Below are positions 16,288 to 24,720 of a stretch of DNA of 64,000 nt, one piece after another (position 1 is the stretch's first letter; each line of letters starts with the position of its first letter). Source of the DNA: Streptomyces adelaidensis (GTDB taxonomy: Bacteria; Actinomycetota; Actinomycetes; Streptomycetales; Streptomycetaceae). Made by a program: the position numbers and the translations under genes. The notes below the pieces were generated by a model. That model was not told the DNA's origin, did no database searches, and was given only the letters and a program-made list of their open reading frames with translations. The DNA is taken from the NCBI RefSeq assembly GCF_016598475.1, contig NZ_JAEMUX010000011.1, positions 111,138-175,137 of the forward strand, read 5' to 3'.

Positions 16288-17001
16288 ATGAGCACAGCAC
16301 AAGGGGCCCGTGCCCGCGCCCGGATCGAGGTCACCGCCGCCATCAAGGACGAGGCGCGCAGACAGCTCGCCGTCGAGGGCGCGGCAAAGCTCTCGCTGCG
16401 TGCGGTGGCGCGGGAACTCGGCATGGCCTCCTCCGCGCTGTACCGCTACTTCCGGAGCCGTGACGAGCTGCTGACCGCGTTGATCATCGACGCCTACGAC
16501 TCCCTCGGCGAGGCCGCCGAGGCGTCGTACGCGGCGGTCGGGGGCGAGAGCCCGGCGGGGCAGTGGGTCGCCGTGTGCGAAGGAGTGCGCGAGTGGGCGC
16601 TGGCGCGACCGCACGAGTACGCGTTGATCTACGGCTCGCCCGTGCCCGGCTACACCGCGCCCGACACGACCGTGCCGGCCGCGTCGCGGGTCGGGCGATT
16701 GCTGATCCGGATCGTGCGCGACGCCTATCAGGCCAAGGGGGAGGCGCAGTGGAAGGTGCCCGCCGAGCTCCGGCCGGAGGCGCGGCGGATGGCCGAGGAG
16801 CTCGCGCCCGATCTGCCGCCGGAGACGGTCGTGGTGCTGGCCGGCGCCTGGGCGCAGCTGTTCGGGCTGGTCAACTTCGAGGTGTTCGGACAGTTCCACC
16901 GGGTGGTCGAGGACCGCGAGGCGTTCTTCCGGCATGCGGCGGGCCAACTCGCCCACCACGTCGGCCTGGTGTACCCGCAGTCCGAGGCGGCGGCGCGCTG
17001 A
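16288..17001 (+). CDS. TetR family transcriptional regulator
   Basis: A 237-residue TetR regulator. The N-terminal DNA-binding domain has the helix-turn-helix LSLRAVARELGMASSALYRYF at residues 35-55, and the C-terminal ligand domain carries the WALARPHEYALIYGSPVPGY block typical of the TetR_C_13/WHG-type group. ATG at 16288 is preferred over 16249, which would add residues with no homology to the family. It is divergent from the Ddn-type gene and probably controls both genes through the intervening palindromes. Ligand unknown. Confidence 0.92.
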   Translation: MSTAQGARARARIEVTAAIKDEARRQLAVEGAAKLSLRAVARELGMASSALYRYFRSRDELLTALIIDAYDSLGEAAEASYAAVGGESPAGQWVAVCEGVREWALARPHEYALIYGSPVPGYTAPDTTVPAASRVGRLLIRIVRDAYQAKGEAQWKVPAELRPEARRMAEELAPDLPPETVVVLAGAWAQLFGLVNFEVFGQFHRVVEDREAFFRHAAGQLAHHVGLVYPQSEAAAR

Positions 17002-17090
17002 CACCGGGTGGGCGTACTTCGCCGGGAGTAGGTGTGATCACCTCGCTCGGGTGACGCCGTGGCCGCGGCGTGGCGTCTAGCGTGGCCGCC

Positions 17091-18365
17091 ATGGCAGAGC
17101 AGGGTACGGACGCGGGTGGCTCCCCGGGAGGGGGCGGGCCGGTGTGGAGCGGGCCGCCGTGGCGGCGGTGGCACGGCGGGGGCCCGCCGTGGTGGAACCG
17201 GCCGGACGACGACACCCGCACCCGCTGGCCCTGGCGCTCCACGCTGGCGTTCACCGTCTTCGTCCTGGTCGGCTCGAACGCCGCCGCCGAACTCCAGCAG
17301 GGCGACCGCGCCGACCTCGCCCCCTTCGCGCGCGTCCTGCTGCTCGTGGGTGCCCTCCTGCTCCTGTGGCGGTGGCGGCAGCCGGTGCTCGTCGCCTTCG
17401 GCACGGCTGCGACCGCGATGGTGTATCTGGGTGCCGGATACCCGTACGGGCCGGTGTTCCTCACCGTCGCCGTCGGCTGCTTCAGCGCGATCGTCGCCGG
17501 GCACCGCAAGGCCGCCTGGACGGCGATGGGGGCGCTGTGGGTGGGGCATGTACTGGTGGCGCACTGGCTGTACCGGTGGCTGCCCTCGGCCGGGGACGAC
17601 GCGGCGGGCTGGGGGCAGGAGGTCGTCGTCGTGACCTGGGGCGTGGCGATCGTCGCGCTCTCGGAGCTGGCCCGCGCCCGGCGCGAGCAGTGGGCCCGAG
17701 AGCGGGCGGAGCGCGCGCAGGCCGCCCGGCGGCGGGCCGACGAGGAACGACTGCGGATCGCCCGCGAACTGCACGACGTCCTCGCGCACAGCATCTCGGT
17801 GATCAACGTCCAGGCCGGTGTCGGCCTCGCGCTCCTCGACTCCGACCCGGAACAGGCACGCACCGCCCTCACCACCATCAAGGCGGCCAGCAAGGAGGCC
17901 CTGGGCGAGGTCCGCCAGGTGCTCGACACCCTCCGGGCGCCCGGCGACGCCCCGCGCGCCCCCGCTCCGGGGCTCGCCCGGCTCCCCGAACTCGTCGAGC
18001 AGGCGGCGGGGGCGGGCCTGACCGTCGAGATCGAGGGCGAGCCGCCCGAGCTGCCGCCGGGCACCGATCTCGCCGCCTTCCGCATCGTCCAGGAGGCCCT
18101 CACCAACGTCGTACGGCATTCGGGGTCGCGGCATGCGCGCGTGTGCTTCGGTCGTGGCGGGGGTGAGGTGCGGCTGCGGATCGATGACGACGGGCCGGCG
18201 ACCGGCACGGACGCGGGCGGCAGCGGCAACGGACTGGCCGGAATGCGGGAGCGGGCCGCCGCGCTGGGTGGCACGATCGAGGCGGGGCCACGTGACGACG
18301 GGGGGTTCCGGGTGCTCGCCGTACTGCCCGTACGCGCGTCCCGCGAGGCCGAGGAGGACCGGTGA
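17091..18365 (+). CDS. NarL-family sensor histidine kinase
   Basis: A 424-residue membrane sensor kinase. Several hydrophobic segments lie between about residues 45 and 190, with almost no extracellular domain, followed by a coiled linker rich in Arg and Ala. The HisKA_3 dimerisation domain has the phosphoacceptor His in ARELHDVLAHSISVI near residue 229. A HATPase_c domain follows, with FRIVQEALTNVVRHSG (N box) and GNGLAGMRERAAALGG (G box). The start at 17091 is only about 10 bases from a TAGCGT -10-like element, so the message may be nearly leaderless. It overlaps its response regulator gene by 4 bases. Confidence 0.93.
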   Translation: MAEQGTDAGGSPGGGGPVWSGPPWRRWHGGGPPWWNRPDDDTRTRWPWRSTLAFTVFVLVGSNAAAELQQGDRADLAPFARVLLLVGALLLLWRWRQPVLVAFGTAATAMVYLGAGYPYGPVFLTVAVGCFSAIVAGHRKAAWTAMGALWVGHVLVAHWLYRWLPSAGDDAAGWGQEVVVVTWGVAIVALSELARARREQWARERAERAQAARRRADEERLRIARELHDVLAHSISVINVQAGVGLALLDSDPEQARTALTTIKAASKEALGEVRQVLDTLRAPGDAPRAPAPGLARLPELVEQAAGAGLTVEIEGEPPELPPGTDLAAFRIVQEALTNVVRHSGSRHARVCFGRGGGEVRLRIDDDGPATGTDAGGSGNGLAGMRERAAALGGTIEAGPRDDGGFRVLAVLPVRASREAEEDR

Positions 18366-19027
18366 TCCGCGTACTGCTCGCCGACGACCAGTCTCTGGTG
18401 AGGGCAGGGTTCAAGGCGCTGCTCGACGCCCAGCCCGACATCGAGGTGGCCGGGGAGGCCGCCGACGGTGAGGCGGCGTTCCGCAAGGTGCGCGAACTGC
18501 GCCCCGACGTGGTCCTGATGGACATCCGTATGCCCGTCCTCGACGGCCTCGCCGCGACCCGCCGTATCACCGACGACCCGGGGCTCGAGGACGTCAGGGT
18601 CGTCATGCTGACCACCTTCGAACTCGACGAGTACGTCTTCGAGGCGATCCGATCCGGGGCGTCGGGCTTCCTGGTGAAGGACACCGAGCCGGAGGAACTC
18701 CTGCGCGCGGTACGGGCGGTCGTCGAGGGCGACGCGCTGCTGTCGCCGGGCGTGACCCGGCGGCTGATCTCCGAGTTCGCGGCCCGCTCCAAGGAGCCCG
18801 CGGCCGTCGCCTCTCTCGCCGGACTCACCGAGCGGGAGCGGGAGGTGATGGCCCTCGTCGGTATCGGCCTCACCAACGACGAGATCGCCCGCCGCCTCGT
18901 CGTCAGCCCACTGACCGCCAAGACCCATGTGAGCCGCACGATGGTCAAACTGGGCGCCCGCGACCGGGCCCAACTCGTCGTGCTCGCCTACGAGTCGGGG
19001 TTGGTACGGCCGGGCTGGCTGGGCTGA
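18362..19027 (+). CDS. LuxR/NarL-family response regulator
   Basis: A 221-residue response regulator whose GTG overlaps the kinase stop (GTGA), so the pair is translationally coupled. The receiver domain has the acidic pair DD at residues 8-9, phosphoacceptor Asp54 in VVLMDIRMP, the Thr in MLTTF, and Lys in LVKDTEPEEL. The C-terminal LuxR helix-turn-helix begins LTEREREVMALV and ends in the recognition helix SPLTAKTHVSRTMVKL. Signal and regulon are not evident. The next genes are on the opposite strand behind a terminator. Confidence 0.95.
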   Translation: MIRVLLADDQSLVRAGFKALLDAQPDIEVAGEAADGEAAFRKVRELRPDVVLMDIRMPVLDGLAATRRITDDPGLEDVRVVMLTTFELDEYVFEAIRSGASGFLVKDTEPEELLRAVRAVVEGDALLSPGVTRRLISEFAARSKEPAAVASLAGLTEREREVMALVGIGLTNDEIARRLVVSPLTAKTHVSRTMVKLGARDRAQLVVLAYESGLVRPGWLG

Positions 19028-19030
19028 GCG

Positions 19031-19085
19031 GGGCGCCGCCCCGATAGGCGGCGCCCGCAGCCGGCGGACCGGGGCCGGGCCCCGG
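19031..19085. terminator. double hairpin terminator between convergent genes
   Basis: A 10-base perfect stem (GGGCGCCGCC / GGCGGCGCCC, 6-base loop) at 19031-19056 is followed by CCGGGGC / GCCCCGG at 19069-19085. They lie between the response regulator and the convergent maleylpyruvate-isomerase-family gene. Confidence 0.75.
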
Positions 19086-19087
19086 TG

Positions 19088-19828
19088 TCAGATGCTCGCG
19101 GCCTCCCGCCACAGTGCGGCGAGCGAGGGGTCGCCGGTGACGGCCGGGAAGGGGAGGCGGTTCCAGAGGGACAGGTACAGCTGGGGCGCCGGGCCGGCGA
19201 TCTCGCAGTCGGCGTCCAGGGCCTCCCCGGTGGCCTCGGCGCGTTCCGTCGCGGGTGGCTGCGAGGACAGGCGTACGGTCCAGGCGGCGTCCGTGTCCGT
19301 CGCCCGTACCCGCAGGAGGCGCGGGGTGTCGGTGCGTGCCCGGCTCCTGTCGCGGGCGTGGAAGCCGAGGAGCAGTTCGTCGATGCCGTCGACCGCGAAG
19401 TCCGCGGTGGGCTCGGCGAGGGGGATACCGAGGGCGGACTCCGCGTCGGCGCGGTGCACGGCCGTCTCATGGGCCTGGCGGCGCGCCCAGAAGGCCAGCG
19501 GGGAGGGGGCGGGCAGGAAGCTCCAGCACGCGAGGTCGGCCGGGGCGGCGCGGAGGGTGTCGACGAGGCGGCGGTGTCCCTCCTCGAACCAGGCCAGAAG
19601 AGGGGCGCCGTCCAGGTCCGGGCCGTCGTCGGGGCGGCGCGGCGAGGGGTGGCCCTCGGCGACGAACGCCGCAGCCCAGCGGTGCACCGCGCCCATGTGC
19701 AGCACCAGGTCCCGTACGCGCCAGTCCGGGCACGTCGGGACCTCGGCGTTCGTACCGGCCTTCCGGGCGGCGGCGGCCAGCAGCCGGCCCTCCTCGTCCA
19801 GCGCTCTGATGTGCTCGGCGGTCTCCAT
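19088..19828 (-). CDS. maleylpyruvate isomerase family mycothiol-dependent protein
   Basis: A 246-residue protein of the actinobacterial DinB-like family related to mycothiol-dependent maleylpyruvate isomerase. It shows the opening TAEHIRALDEEGRLLAAA, CPDWRVRDLVLHMGAVHRW (first metal His) and the second His cluster WARRQAHETAVHRADAE. An SCP2-like C-terminal domain runs from about residue 165. ATG at 19828 begins the family's usual N-terminus. Such proteins use zinc and mycothiol for isomerisation or conjugation, and the substrate is not predictable. Confidence 0.85.
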   Translation of the reverse strand: METAEHIRALDEEGRLLAAAARKAGTNAEVPTCPDWRVRDLVLHMGAVHRWAAAFVAEGHPSPRRPDDGPDLDGAPLLAWFEEGHRRLVDTLRAAPADLACWSFLPAPSPLAFWARRQAHETAVHRADAESALGIPLAEPTADFAVDGIDELLLGFHARDRSRARTDTPRLLRVRATDTDAAWTVRLSSQPPATERAEATGEALDADCEIAGPAPQLYLSLWNRLPFPAVTGDPSLAALWREAASI

Positions 19829-19858
19829 GGGCCGAGTCTGCCGGATGGAGTGCTCTCT

Positions 19859-19890
19859 AAGTGGCCCGCTTTTTCTCGGGCGGGCCACTT
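19859..19890 (-). terminator. terminator after the graspetide operon
   Basis: A perfect 11-base stem (AAGTGGCCCGC / GCGGGCCACTT) around a 10-base loop, 8 bases past the stop of the ATP-grasp gene. Confidence 0.8.
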
Positions 19891-19897
19891 CGGTGCG

Positions 19898-20881
19898 TCA
19901 GGGTGTGGCCCGTATGCGGCCGGTGCGGCGCGGCCCCGCCTCGGGCTCCTCGCGTGCCAGCCAGTCGGCGATGGTGCGGGCGATCGGCTGGCCGGTGTCC
20001 ATCTCCACGAACCCGAACTGGCCCGACTGGTTGCACTCGAGGAACCACCAGATCCCGTCGGCGTCCTCGACGAAGTCGAAGGCCCCGTAGGCGAGTTCGG
20101 CGCCCCGCAGATAGGAGTGCACGGCGGTGGCGGTGCGCGCCGGGACGTCGACCGGCTGCCAGGGAGCGGTGGAGGCGGCGTAGCGGACGTCGACCTCGTC
20201 GGGGTGCGCGTCCGAGGGGACGGCCTTGCGGGCGGCCAGCACGCGGTCGCCGACGACGGTGAGCCGGAGGTCGGCGGTCTTGGCGATCCGGCGCTGCAGC
20301 AGCGTCGGACCGAAGGCGACGGCGGCGAAGTCGGTGTCCGGCGCGATCCGGCTGGTGGGGACCGTCCGCGGCGGCTCCTGCGGATGCGTGCCCGAGACCG
20401 GCTTCACCACCAGATCGGGGAAGCGCTCGGCGAAGTCGCGGGCGACCTGCGGGAACGTGGTGATCAGCGTGGCCGGTACGGGGAGCCCGCAGGCCTGGGC
20501 GTGCCGGAGCTGCCAGGGCTTGTGGCGGGCCCGCCGGGCCGCGTCGGGGTCGTTCATCCAGCGGGCGCCCGTGCCGCGCAGCATGCCGTACAGGGCCTGA
20601 GAGGACTCCTCGGTCAGCCATGCGGACGGCTCGGCGGTCCGGGTGGCCGGAACCCCCGGCCGGCGCAGCCACACGGACCGCAGCCCGCTCATGCTCACCA
20701 GGCGTCCCCCCGCGGACAGATGCCCGCGGAAGGAGCCGTGCACGTACTCGCCGGAGAGCGCCACTTGGCCGGGCAGGTCGGCCGGGTCGACCCGGACCAC
20801 CGGTACGCCGGTCCTGTTCAGTTGTGCCACCACCAGGTCCGCCGTCACATCCTGTTCGCGCGTCAGGATCAGTACGGTCAT
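19898..20881 (-). CDS. tgmB: ATP-grasp ribosomal peptide maturase (SAV_5884/TgmB-type graspetide ligase)
   Basis: A 327-residue ATP-grasp ligase of the MvdC/MvdD-like group that makes side-chain ester or amide crosslinks in graspetide RiPPs. It has the SVWLRRPGVPA motif (family WLRRP signature) near residue 70, NDPDAARRARHKPWQLRHAQ, the ATP-binding LVVKPVSGTH near residue 157, LLQRRIAKTADLRLTVVGDRV, and the metal-binding end WFLECNQSGQFGFVE. The start lies 16 bases after the stop of a 63-residue precursor-like gene on the same strand. A terminator follows, so the two genes form a complete short operon. Confidence 0.9.
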   Translation of the reverse strand: MTVLILTREQDVTADLVVAQLNRTGVPVVRVDPADLPGQVALSGEYVHGSFRGHLSAGGRLVSMSGLRSVWLRRPGVPATRTAEPSAWLTEESSQALYGMLRGTGARWMNDPDAARRARHKPWQLRHAQACGLPVPATLITTFPQVARDFAERFPDLVVKPVSGTHPQEPPRTVPTSRIAPDTDFAAVAFGPTLLQRRIAKTADLRLTVVGDRVLAARKAVPSDAHPDEVDVRYAASTAPWQPVDVPARTATAVHSYLRGAELAYGAFDFVEDADGIWWFLECNQSGQFGFVEMDTGQPIARTIADWLAREEPEAGPRRTGRIRATP

Positions 20882-20897
20882 CGTCGCCGGTCCGCGT

Positions 20898-21089
20898 TCA
20901 GTCGTCGAAGTGGGTCTTCGAACCCGCCGTCGAGGTCGTCGCCCCCAATTCCCGCATCAGACCCTGGTCATGGGCGGCTATCCGCCCATCGGCGAGCACG
21001 TTCAACTGCAGCCCGGAGTCGTAAGTGTACGGAGCGCTGAACTCCAACTGCTCAGTGTCGCGAGCGTAGTTGAGCACGAACAGTCGCAT
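20898..21089 (-). CDS. tgmA: ATP-grasp-modified RiPP precursor peptide (TgmA-type)
   Basis: A 63-residue precursor candidate beginning MRLFVLNYARDTEQLEFSAP, with YTYDSGLQLNVLADGRIA next, a leader pattern that fits the TgmA/GRASP-target group. The C-terminal core (about residues 44-63, including ATTSTAGSKTHFDD) is rich in Thr and Ser as hydroxyl donors and ends in Asp-Asp, the residues an ATP-grasp ligase would join as esters. ATG at 21089 has AAGGAG 6 bases upstream. The maturase gene follows at once. No protease or exporter gene adjoins it. Confidence 0.88.
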   Translation of the reverse strand: MRLFVLNYARDTEQLEFSAPYTYDSGLQLNVLADGRIAAHDQGLMRELGATTSTAGSKTHFDD

Positions 21090-21267
21090 CGTTTCTCCTT
21101 GTTCGGGACCATCCAGAAAGCGGATGGTGACGCTCCGGCCGCACTCTGTTCGGCCGGGTCGCAGTGCCTCCAGGGAGTTATACGAATCGAACGACTGAAT
21201 GGTTGCCTCATGTTGTCCGAGGCCTGTCGTCATGCACCGCGAGGTGCCATGAGGCAACGGTGAGTGG

Positions 21268-22058
21268 TCAATTGACGGCTGCGTGGCGGGTGAGGAAGGC
21301 GATGACGGAGGCGAATCCGGCGAGTATCGCGACGCTGGTGAGCGCGAGGGACAGAGAGGACCATTCGGCCATGAAGCCGATCGCGGGCGGGCCGAGGAGC
21401 ATGCCGAGATAGCCGAGCGTGGAGGCGGTGGCCACGCCACCGGGACCGGCCAGCGCACCGGCGCGTTCGATGGCCACGGGGAAGATGTTGGCGAGCCCGA
21501 GCCCCGTGATCGCGAACCCGAGCAGAGCCGCCCACACCGAGGGGGCGAGGGAGCCCAGCAGCATCCCGGCCGTCGCGGTGGCGCCGCCGGCCACGAGGAC
21601 CCTGGTCCTGCCCAGGCGTTCGAGCAGTGTCGTCCCGGTCAGCCGGCCGATCGTCATGGCGAGCGCGAAACACGAGTAACCGGCCGCCGCGACACCGGGC
21701 GAGGCGTCCAGATCCTCGTCCAGGTGCAGGGCGCCCCAGTCGGCCAGCGCTCCCTCGCCGTACGCCGTGCACAGGGCGATCAGGCCGAGGACGACGACCA
21801 GGCCGCGGGTACCGGAGTCCGGGCGGCGCGGGTCGCCGCCTTCGTCGTTCTCCTGGCCGGGGGCGGCCTCCGGGGGTGCCGGGGGCTCGTGGCGCAGCAG
21901 GGTGCGGCCGGCGACGGCGGTCACCAGCAGGCCGATCACGGTGATGCCGAGCAGATGGCGCGTGGGGGACAGGGAGTCCGCGACCAGGCCGCCGAGCCCC
22001 GCCCCGACCATCCCGCCGAGGCTGAACGCGGCGTGGAAGCTCGGCATGATCGGCCGCC
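21268..22058 (-). pseudogene. MFS transporter, C-terminal fragment
   Basis: The reading from PIMPSFHAAFSLGGM to the stop matches the last two thirds of a YbjJ/Bcr-like major facilitator. It has about eight remaining membrane helices, including GLVVVLGLIALCTAYGEGALADW and the typical LGLANIFPVAIERAG. The first four helices and any start are missing: upstream of about 22058 the frame runs into antisense of a DUF427 gene. A signal-free partial transporter cannot work. The break coincides with the truncated start of the opposite-strand DUF427 fragment. Confidence 0.75.
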
Positions 22059-22061
22059 GCA

Positions 22062-22449
22062 GTACGTCGACGCCCTGGTCAGCGGCCGTCATGTCCGGGT
22101 CGAGATCGACGGCACGGTCGTCGCCGACACACACCGCCCGGTGCTGCTGTTCGAGACCGGTCTGCCCACGCGGTACTACATCCCGCGCGAGGACGTCCGG
22201 CTGGACCTGTTCGAACCCACCGACCACAGCACCGGCTGCCCCTACAAGGGCACCGCCGAGTACTGGTCGTGGCGCGGCACGGCCGACGTGCCGCCGCACA
22301 TCGTCTGGAGCTATCCGGAGCCGCTGCCCGCGGTGGGCCCGGTCAAGGGGCTCCTCGCCTTCTACAACGAGGAGGTCGACATCACCGTCGACGGCGAACG
22401 CCTGGAACGCCCGATCACCCCCTTCAGCAGAAAGCCCTCGGCCACGTGA
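22062..22449 (+). pseudogene. DUF427 family protein, C-terminal fragment
   Basis: From VDALVSGRHVRVEIDG through THRPVLLFETGLPTRYYIP, GCPYKGTAEYWSW and LLAFYNEEVDITVDGE this is the second DUF427 domain of the long (about 250-residue) form of the family. The first half and the start codon are absent. The left edge abuts an oppositely oriented, also truncated, transporter. DUF427 has no firmly known function. It could only be expressed from an in-frame start inside foreign sequence, so I treat it as a remnant. It overlaps the end of the HEAT gene by 26 bases. Confidence 0.7.
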
Positions 22450-23869
22450 CGCACGGAGGTGGTCGGGACGGAGGTGGTCGGGACGGAGGCCGTCGGATCG
22501 GCAGTGCTCCGGCGGGGTGGCCGTGTTCCCGGCCGCAGGCGGTGAGGGTGAGGACGCCGGAGCCCGTGACCCGGGTGTGCGGTCCGAGTGCGCCGGGGTC
22601 GACCGAGAGCCGGGCCGCGATGTCATTGGCGTAGCACATGTCGGGGATCCGGAGTTCGTCCTTCACCCGGTTGTACCGGGCGGTGAACGCTTCCGAGTCC
22701 CAGACGCCCTCGTCGTCGTAGATGTCTTCGGGCATGCCGTCGTCGTGCGGCAGGAGGTAGCCGGCTTCGGCGGGATGTGCGGGGCCTTCGTCGCCGTCCT
22801 CAAGGGCGGCGCGCAGGTCGTAGTGGCGCACCACCTTTCCGTCTTCGGCGATGCACCAGGCCGTCCAGTTGTCTCGGCAGTGCGAGCCGTACCACTGCGC
22901 GGTTCCGAACCGGCGGCTGAGGTCGGCGCACCGTCGGCGTACGAGGTGCGCCAGGGCGGCCGCGTCGTGGTCGCCGGCGGCGTCGATGCGGTGGGTGTCC
23001 TGGGACGGGTTGCCGAAGACCAGCGTCCAGCCGTCCAGTTCGGGGCTGACGAAGACGCGTGCGCAATCGGTGTGCGGGTGGGGCCGGTCCCGCAGCCAAT
23101 GGTGCTGGTCGTGCTCCCAGGCGGCGGCGCCCGTCCGTAGGGTGACCGGCTCGGGGTCGCTCAGGTCGAACGCCTCCAGTATCGCCGCCCGGTCGGAGCC
23201 CGGGACGGCGTACCAGGAGGTGCACCGGTGCATGGCCTCCGGTATCTCGGCCGGCCGTTTGATCCTGGTCAGCCGGCGGCAGGCGTCCTGGTCCACGGGG
23301 CTGAGCGCGGCCGGTCCGCCGATCGCCGCGAGTGCCACCAAGGCGCCGGACCGGATCCGGGGGCCGGTCGCGGGCCGCTGTCGCAGCCGCCGCAGCTCGG
23401 GGACGGCTCCGGTGCCGATCGCCGTGAGCGCCTGCACCGCCCGCTGCCGGACCTCGGGTTCCGGGTCTCCCAGCAACGGGATCAACCGGCCGACGAACCC
23501 CACCGAGGCCTCGCCCCGGCGCTGGAAGGCGACGAGCGCGTTCTCCCGGACCCGTGCCTGAGGGTGCTTCAACAGGGGGCTGTAAGCGCCGACATCGGCC
23601 ACCTCCAGTCGGCCCAGTGTCCATGCGGCCCGTGTCACCACCTCGGGTGAGTCCGCCTTCGCGATCGCCTCCGTCAGCGGAGGGAAGGCGGGCTCCCCGA
23701 TCCTGCACAGCACATCCGCCGCGAGGCTCCAGTCGACAGGTGACCCCTCGTCGCAGAGCACCTCCAGCACCGCCGCCACGGCCGCGCCCTGTTCCACGAG
23801 GGCGTCGCGGGCCGGCCGGGTGTGATCGTGGGAGCCGGAGAGTTCTTCGGTGAGCCGTCCCTTGTCCAT
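22424..23869 (-). CDS. HEAT-repeat domain protein
   Basis: A 481-residue cytoplasmic protein. The N-terminal half (about residues 20-200) consists of HEAT/PBS-lyase-like alpha repeats, each with a pattern like DPEPEVRQRAVQALTAIG or HPQARVRENALVAFQRRG. The C-terminal half contains Trp- and Asp-rich segments of unknown fold (HWLRDRPHPHTDC, GTAQWYGSHCRDNWTAWC). ATG at 23869 has AAGGTG upstream. The last 15 residues (RPPSRPPPSRPP) come from a short direct repeat overlapping the DUF427 remnant, so the original stop may have been lost at the rearrangement. Such proteins are often scaffolds. Confidence 0.75.
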   Translation of the reverse strand: MDKGRLTEELSGSHDHTRPARDALVEQGAAVAAVLEVLCDEGSPVDWSLAADVLCRIGEPAFPPLTEAIAKADSPEVVTRAAWTLGRLEVADVGAYSPLLKHPQARVRENALVAFQRRGEASVGFVGRLIPLLGDPEPEVRQRAVQALTAIGTGAVPELRRLRQRPATGPRIRSGALVALAAIGGPAALSPVDQDACRRLTRIKRPAEIPEAMHRCTSWYAVPGSDRAAILEAFDLSDPEPVTLRTGAAAWEHDQHHWLRDRPHPHTDCARVFVSPELDGWTLVFGNPSQDTHRIDAAGDHDAAALAHLVRRRCADLSRRFGTAQWYGSHCRDNWTAWCIAEDGKVVRHYDLRAALEDGDEGPAHPAEAGYLLPHDDGMPEDIYDDEGVWDSEAFTARYNRVKDELRIPDMCYANDIAARLSVDPGALGPHTRVTGSGVLTLTACGREHGHPAGALPIRRPPSRPPPSRPPPCVTWPRAFC

Positions 23870-24010
23870 GGCGCGCACCTTAATCGGGCGCGAGGGCGGC
23901 GTGTGGGTCAAGTTCGCCATGAGGGGCCGGGTTCGGCGTGGACACCGTTTCGGAACTCTCATTGCCGACCTCAGTGAATTCCTTGCGGCCCGAGTAGCGG
24001 AATCACCTGA

Positions 24011-24154
24011 TCAGGATTCGATGATTCGCAGTCTGTGCGTGGGTTGGGTTCCGGATGTGTGAAAGGCCGTCTCGTCATATGTGACGCCCGGAAAATCGAC
24101 CCCGGCATTCGGCGCGATTCGTAATTCCTCGGCCGATTGGGCAATTCCGATCAC
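24011..24154 (-). CDS. small ORF translationally coupled to the MarR gene (47 aa)
   Basis: A 47-residue ORF whose GTG overlaps the MarR stop codon (GTGA). It reads MIGIAQSAEELRIAPNAGVD and later YDETAFHTSGTQPTHRL. Its base composition is clearly less GC-rich than its neighbours. I do not recognise it. It could be a small regulatory or RiPP-like peptide, or a chance frame. The Shine-Dalgarno sequence is weak, so coupling would be needed for expression. Confidence 0.35.
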   Translation of the reverse strand: MIGIAQSAEELRIAPNAGVDFPGVTYDETAFHTSGTQPTHRLRIIES

Positions 24155-24645
24155 CGCTCGCCCACCCGGCTCTCCATCACCGCCACCAGGCGCTCCAATG
24201 CCTTGAGGACCCATTCCCGGTCCTCGCCGAGTCCCGCCAGCAGTTCGACCTCGGCGGCGAGTTGGCGGGGGAAGAGGGTGTCGACGGCCTGTGCCCCGTC
24301 CGGGGTGATGGTGATCAGGGCGGCGCGGCGGTCGGCCGGGTTGGGGGCGCGGGAGACGAAGCCGCGTCGCTCCAGCTTGGCGAGGCTCTTGCTCACGCCC
24401 GCGCGGGAGAGGCCGAGGCGTTCGGACAGGCGGCGGGCGATGACCGGCTCCGTGGTGTGCCGGAGGAGGATCAGCACGTCGACCTCCGGCGCGGTGAGGG
24501 GAGCGCCCGCGTAGAGCGGCTCGACGGCCCGCTCGACCAGGGCTGTGGCGTGCTTGAGCAGACCGATCACCTCCATCGGCGACGTGTCGAGCCCGGGGTT
24601 GTGCTCGGCCCACTGGGCGCGGACGGCTGCGGGGGAGGAGGACAT
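24151..24645 (-). CDS. MarR family transcriptional regulator
   Basis: A 164-residue MarR repressor. The winged helix-turn-helix spans LTAPEVDVLILLRHTTEPV, ARRLSERLGLSRAGVSKSLAKLERRGFV (recognition helix and start of the wing) and the wing NPADRRAALITIT. Dimerisation helices lie at both ends. It is divergent from a Bcr/CflA-type exporter across a palindromic region, the classic layout of a drug-responsive repressor with its pump. Confidence 0.93.
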   Translation of the reverse strand: MSSSPAAVRAQWAEHNPGLDTSPMEVIGLLKHATALVERAVEPLYAGAPLTAPEVDVLILLRHTTEPVIARRLSERLGLSRAGVSKSLAKLERRGFVSRAPNPADRRAALITITPDGAQAVDTLFPRQLAAEVELLAGLGEDREWVLKALERLVAVMESRVGER

Positions 24646-24686
24646 ACGGCTCGCTTCTCGCTCTCGGATGGCTGTCGAATGAGTTT

Positions 24687-24717
24687 GTTAACTGGTGAAC
24701 CATCGGTTACCGTTAAC
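24687..24717. promoter_or_regulatory. MarR-type operator region
   Basis: GTTAAC occurs at both ends (24687 and 24712), with TGGTgaACCA at 24693-24702 and GGTtACC at 24705-24711 between. The cluster immediately precedes the exporter ATG at 24721, so a bound repressor would block its transcription. Confidence 0.6.
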
Positions 24718-24720
24718 GTC

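Noticed and set aside
23910..24062. A short plus-strand frame ending MIRSLCVGWVPDV
   Set aside because: No ribosome site and it overlaps the MarR-coupled ORF on the other strand; too little support to choose it.
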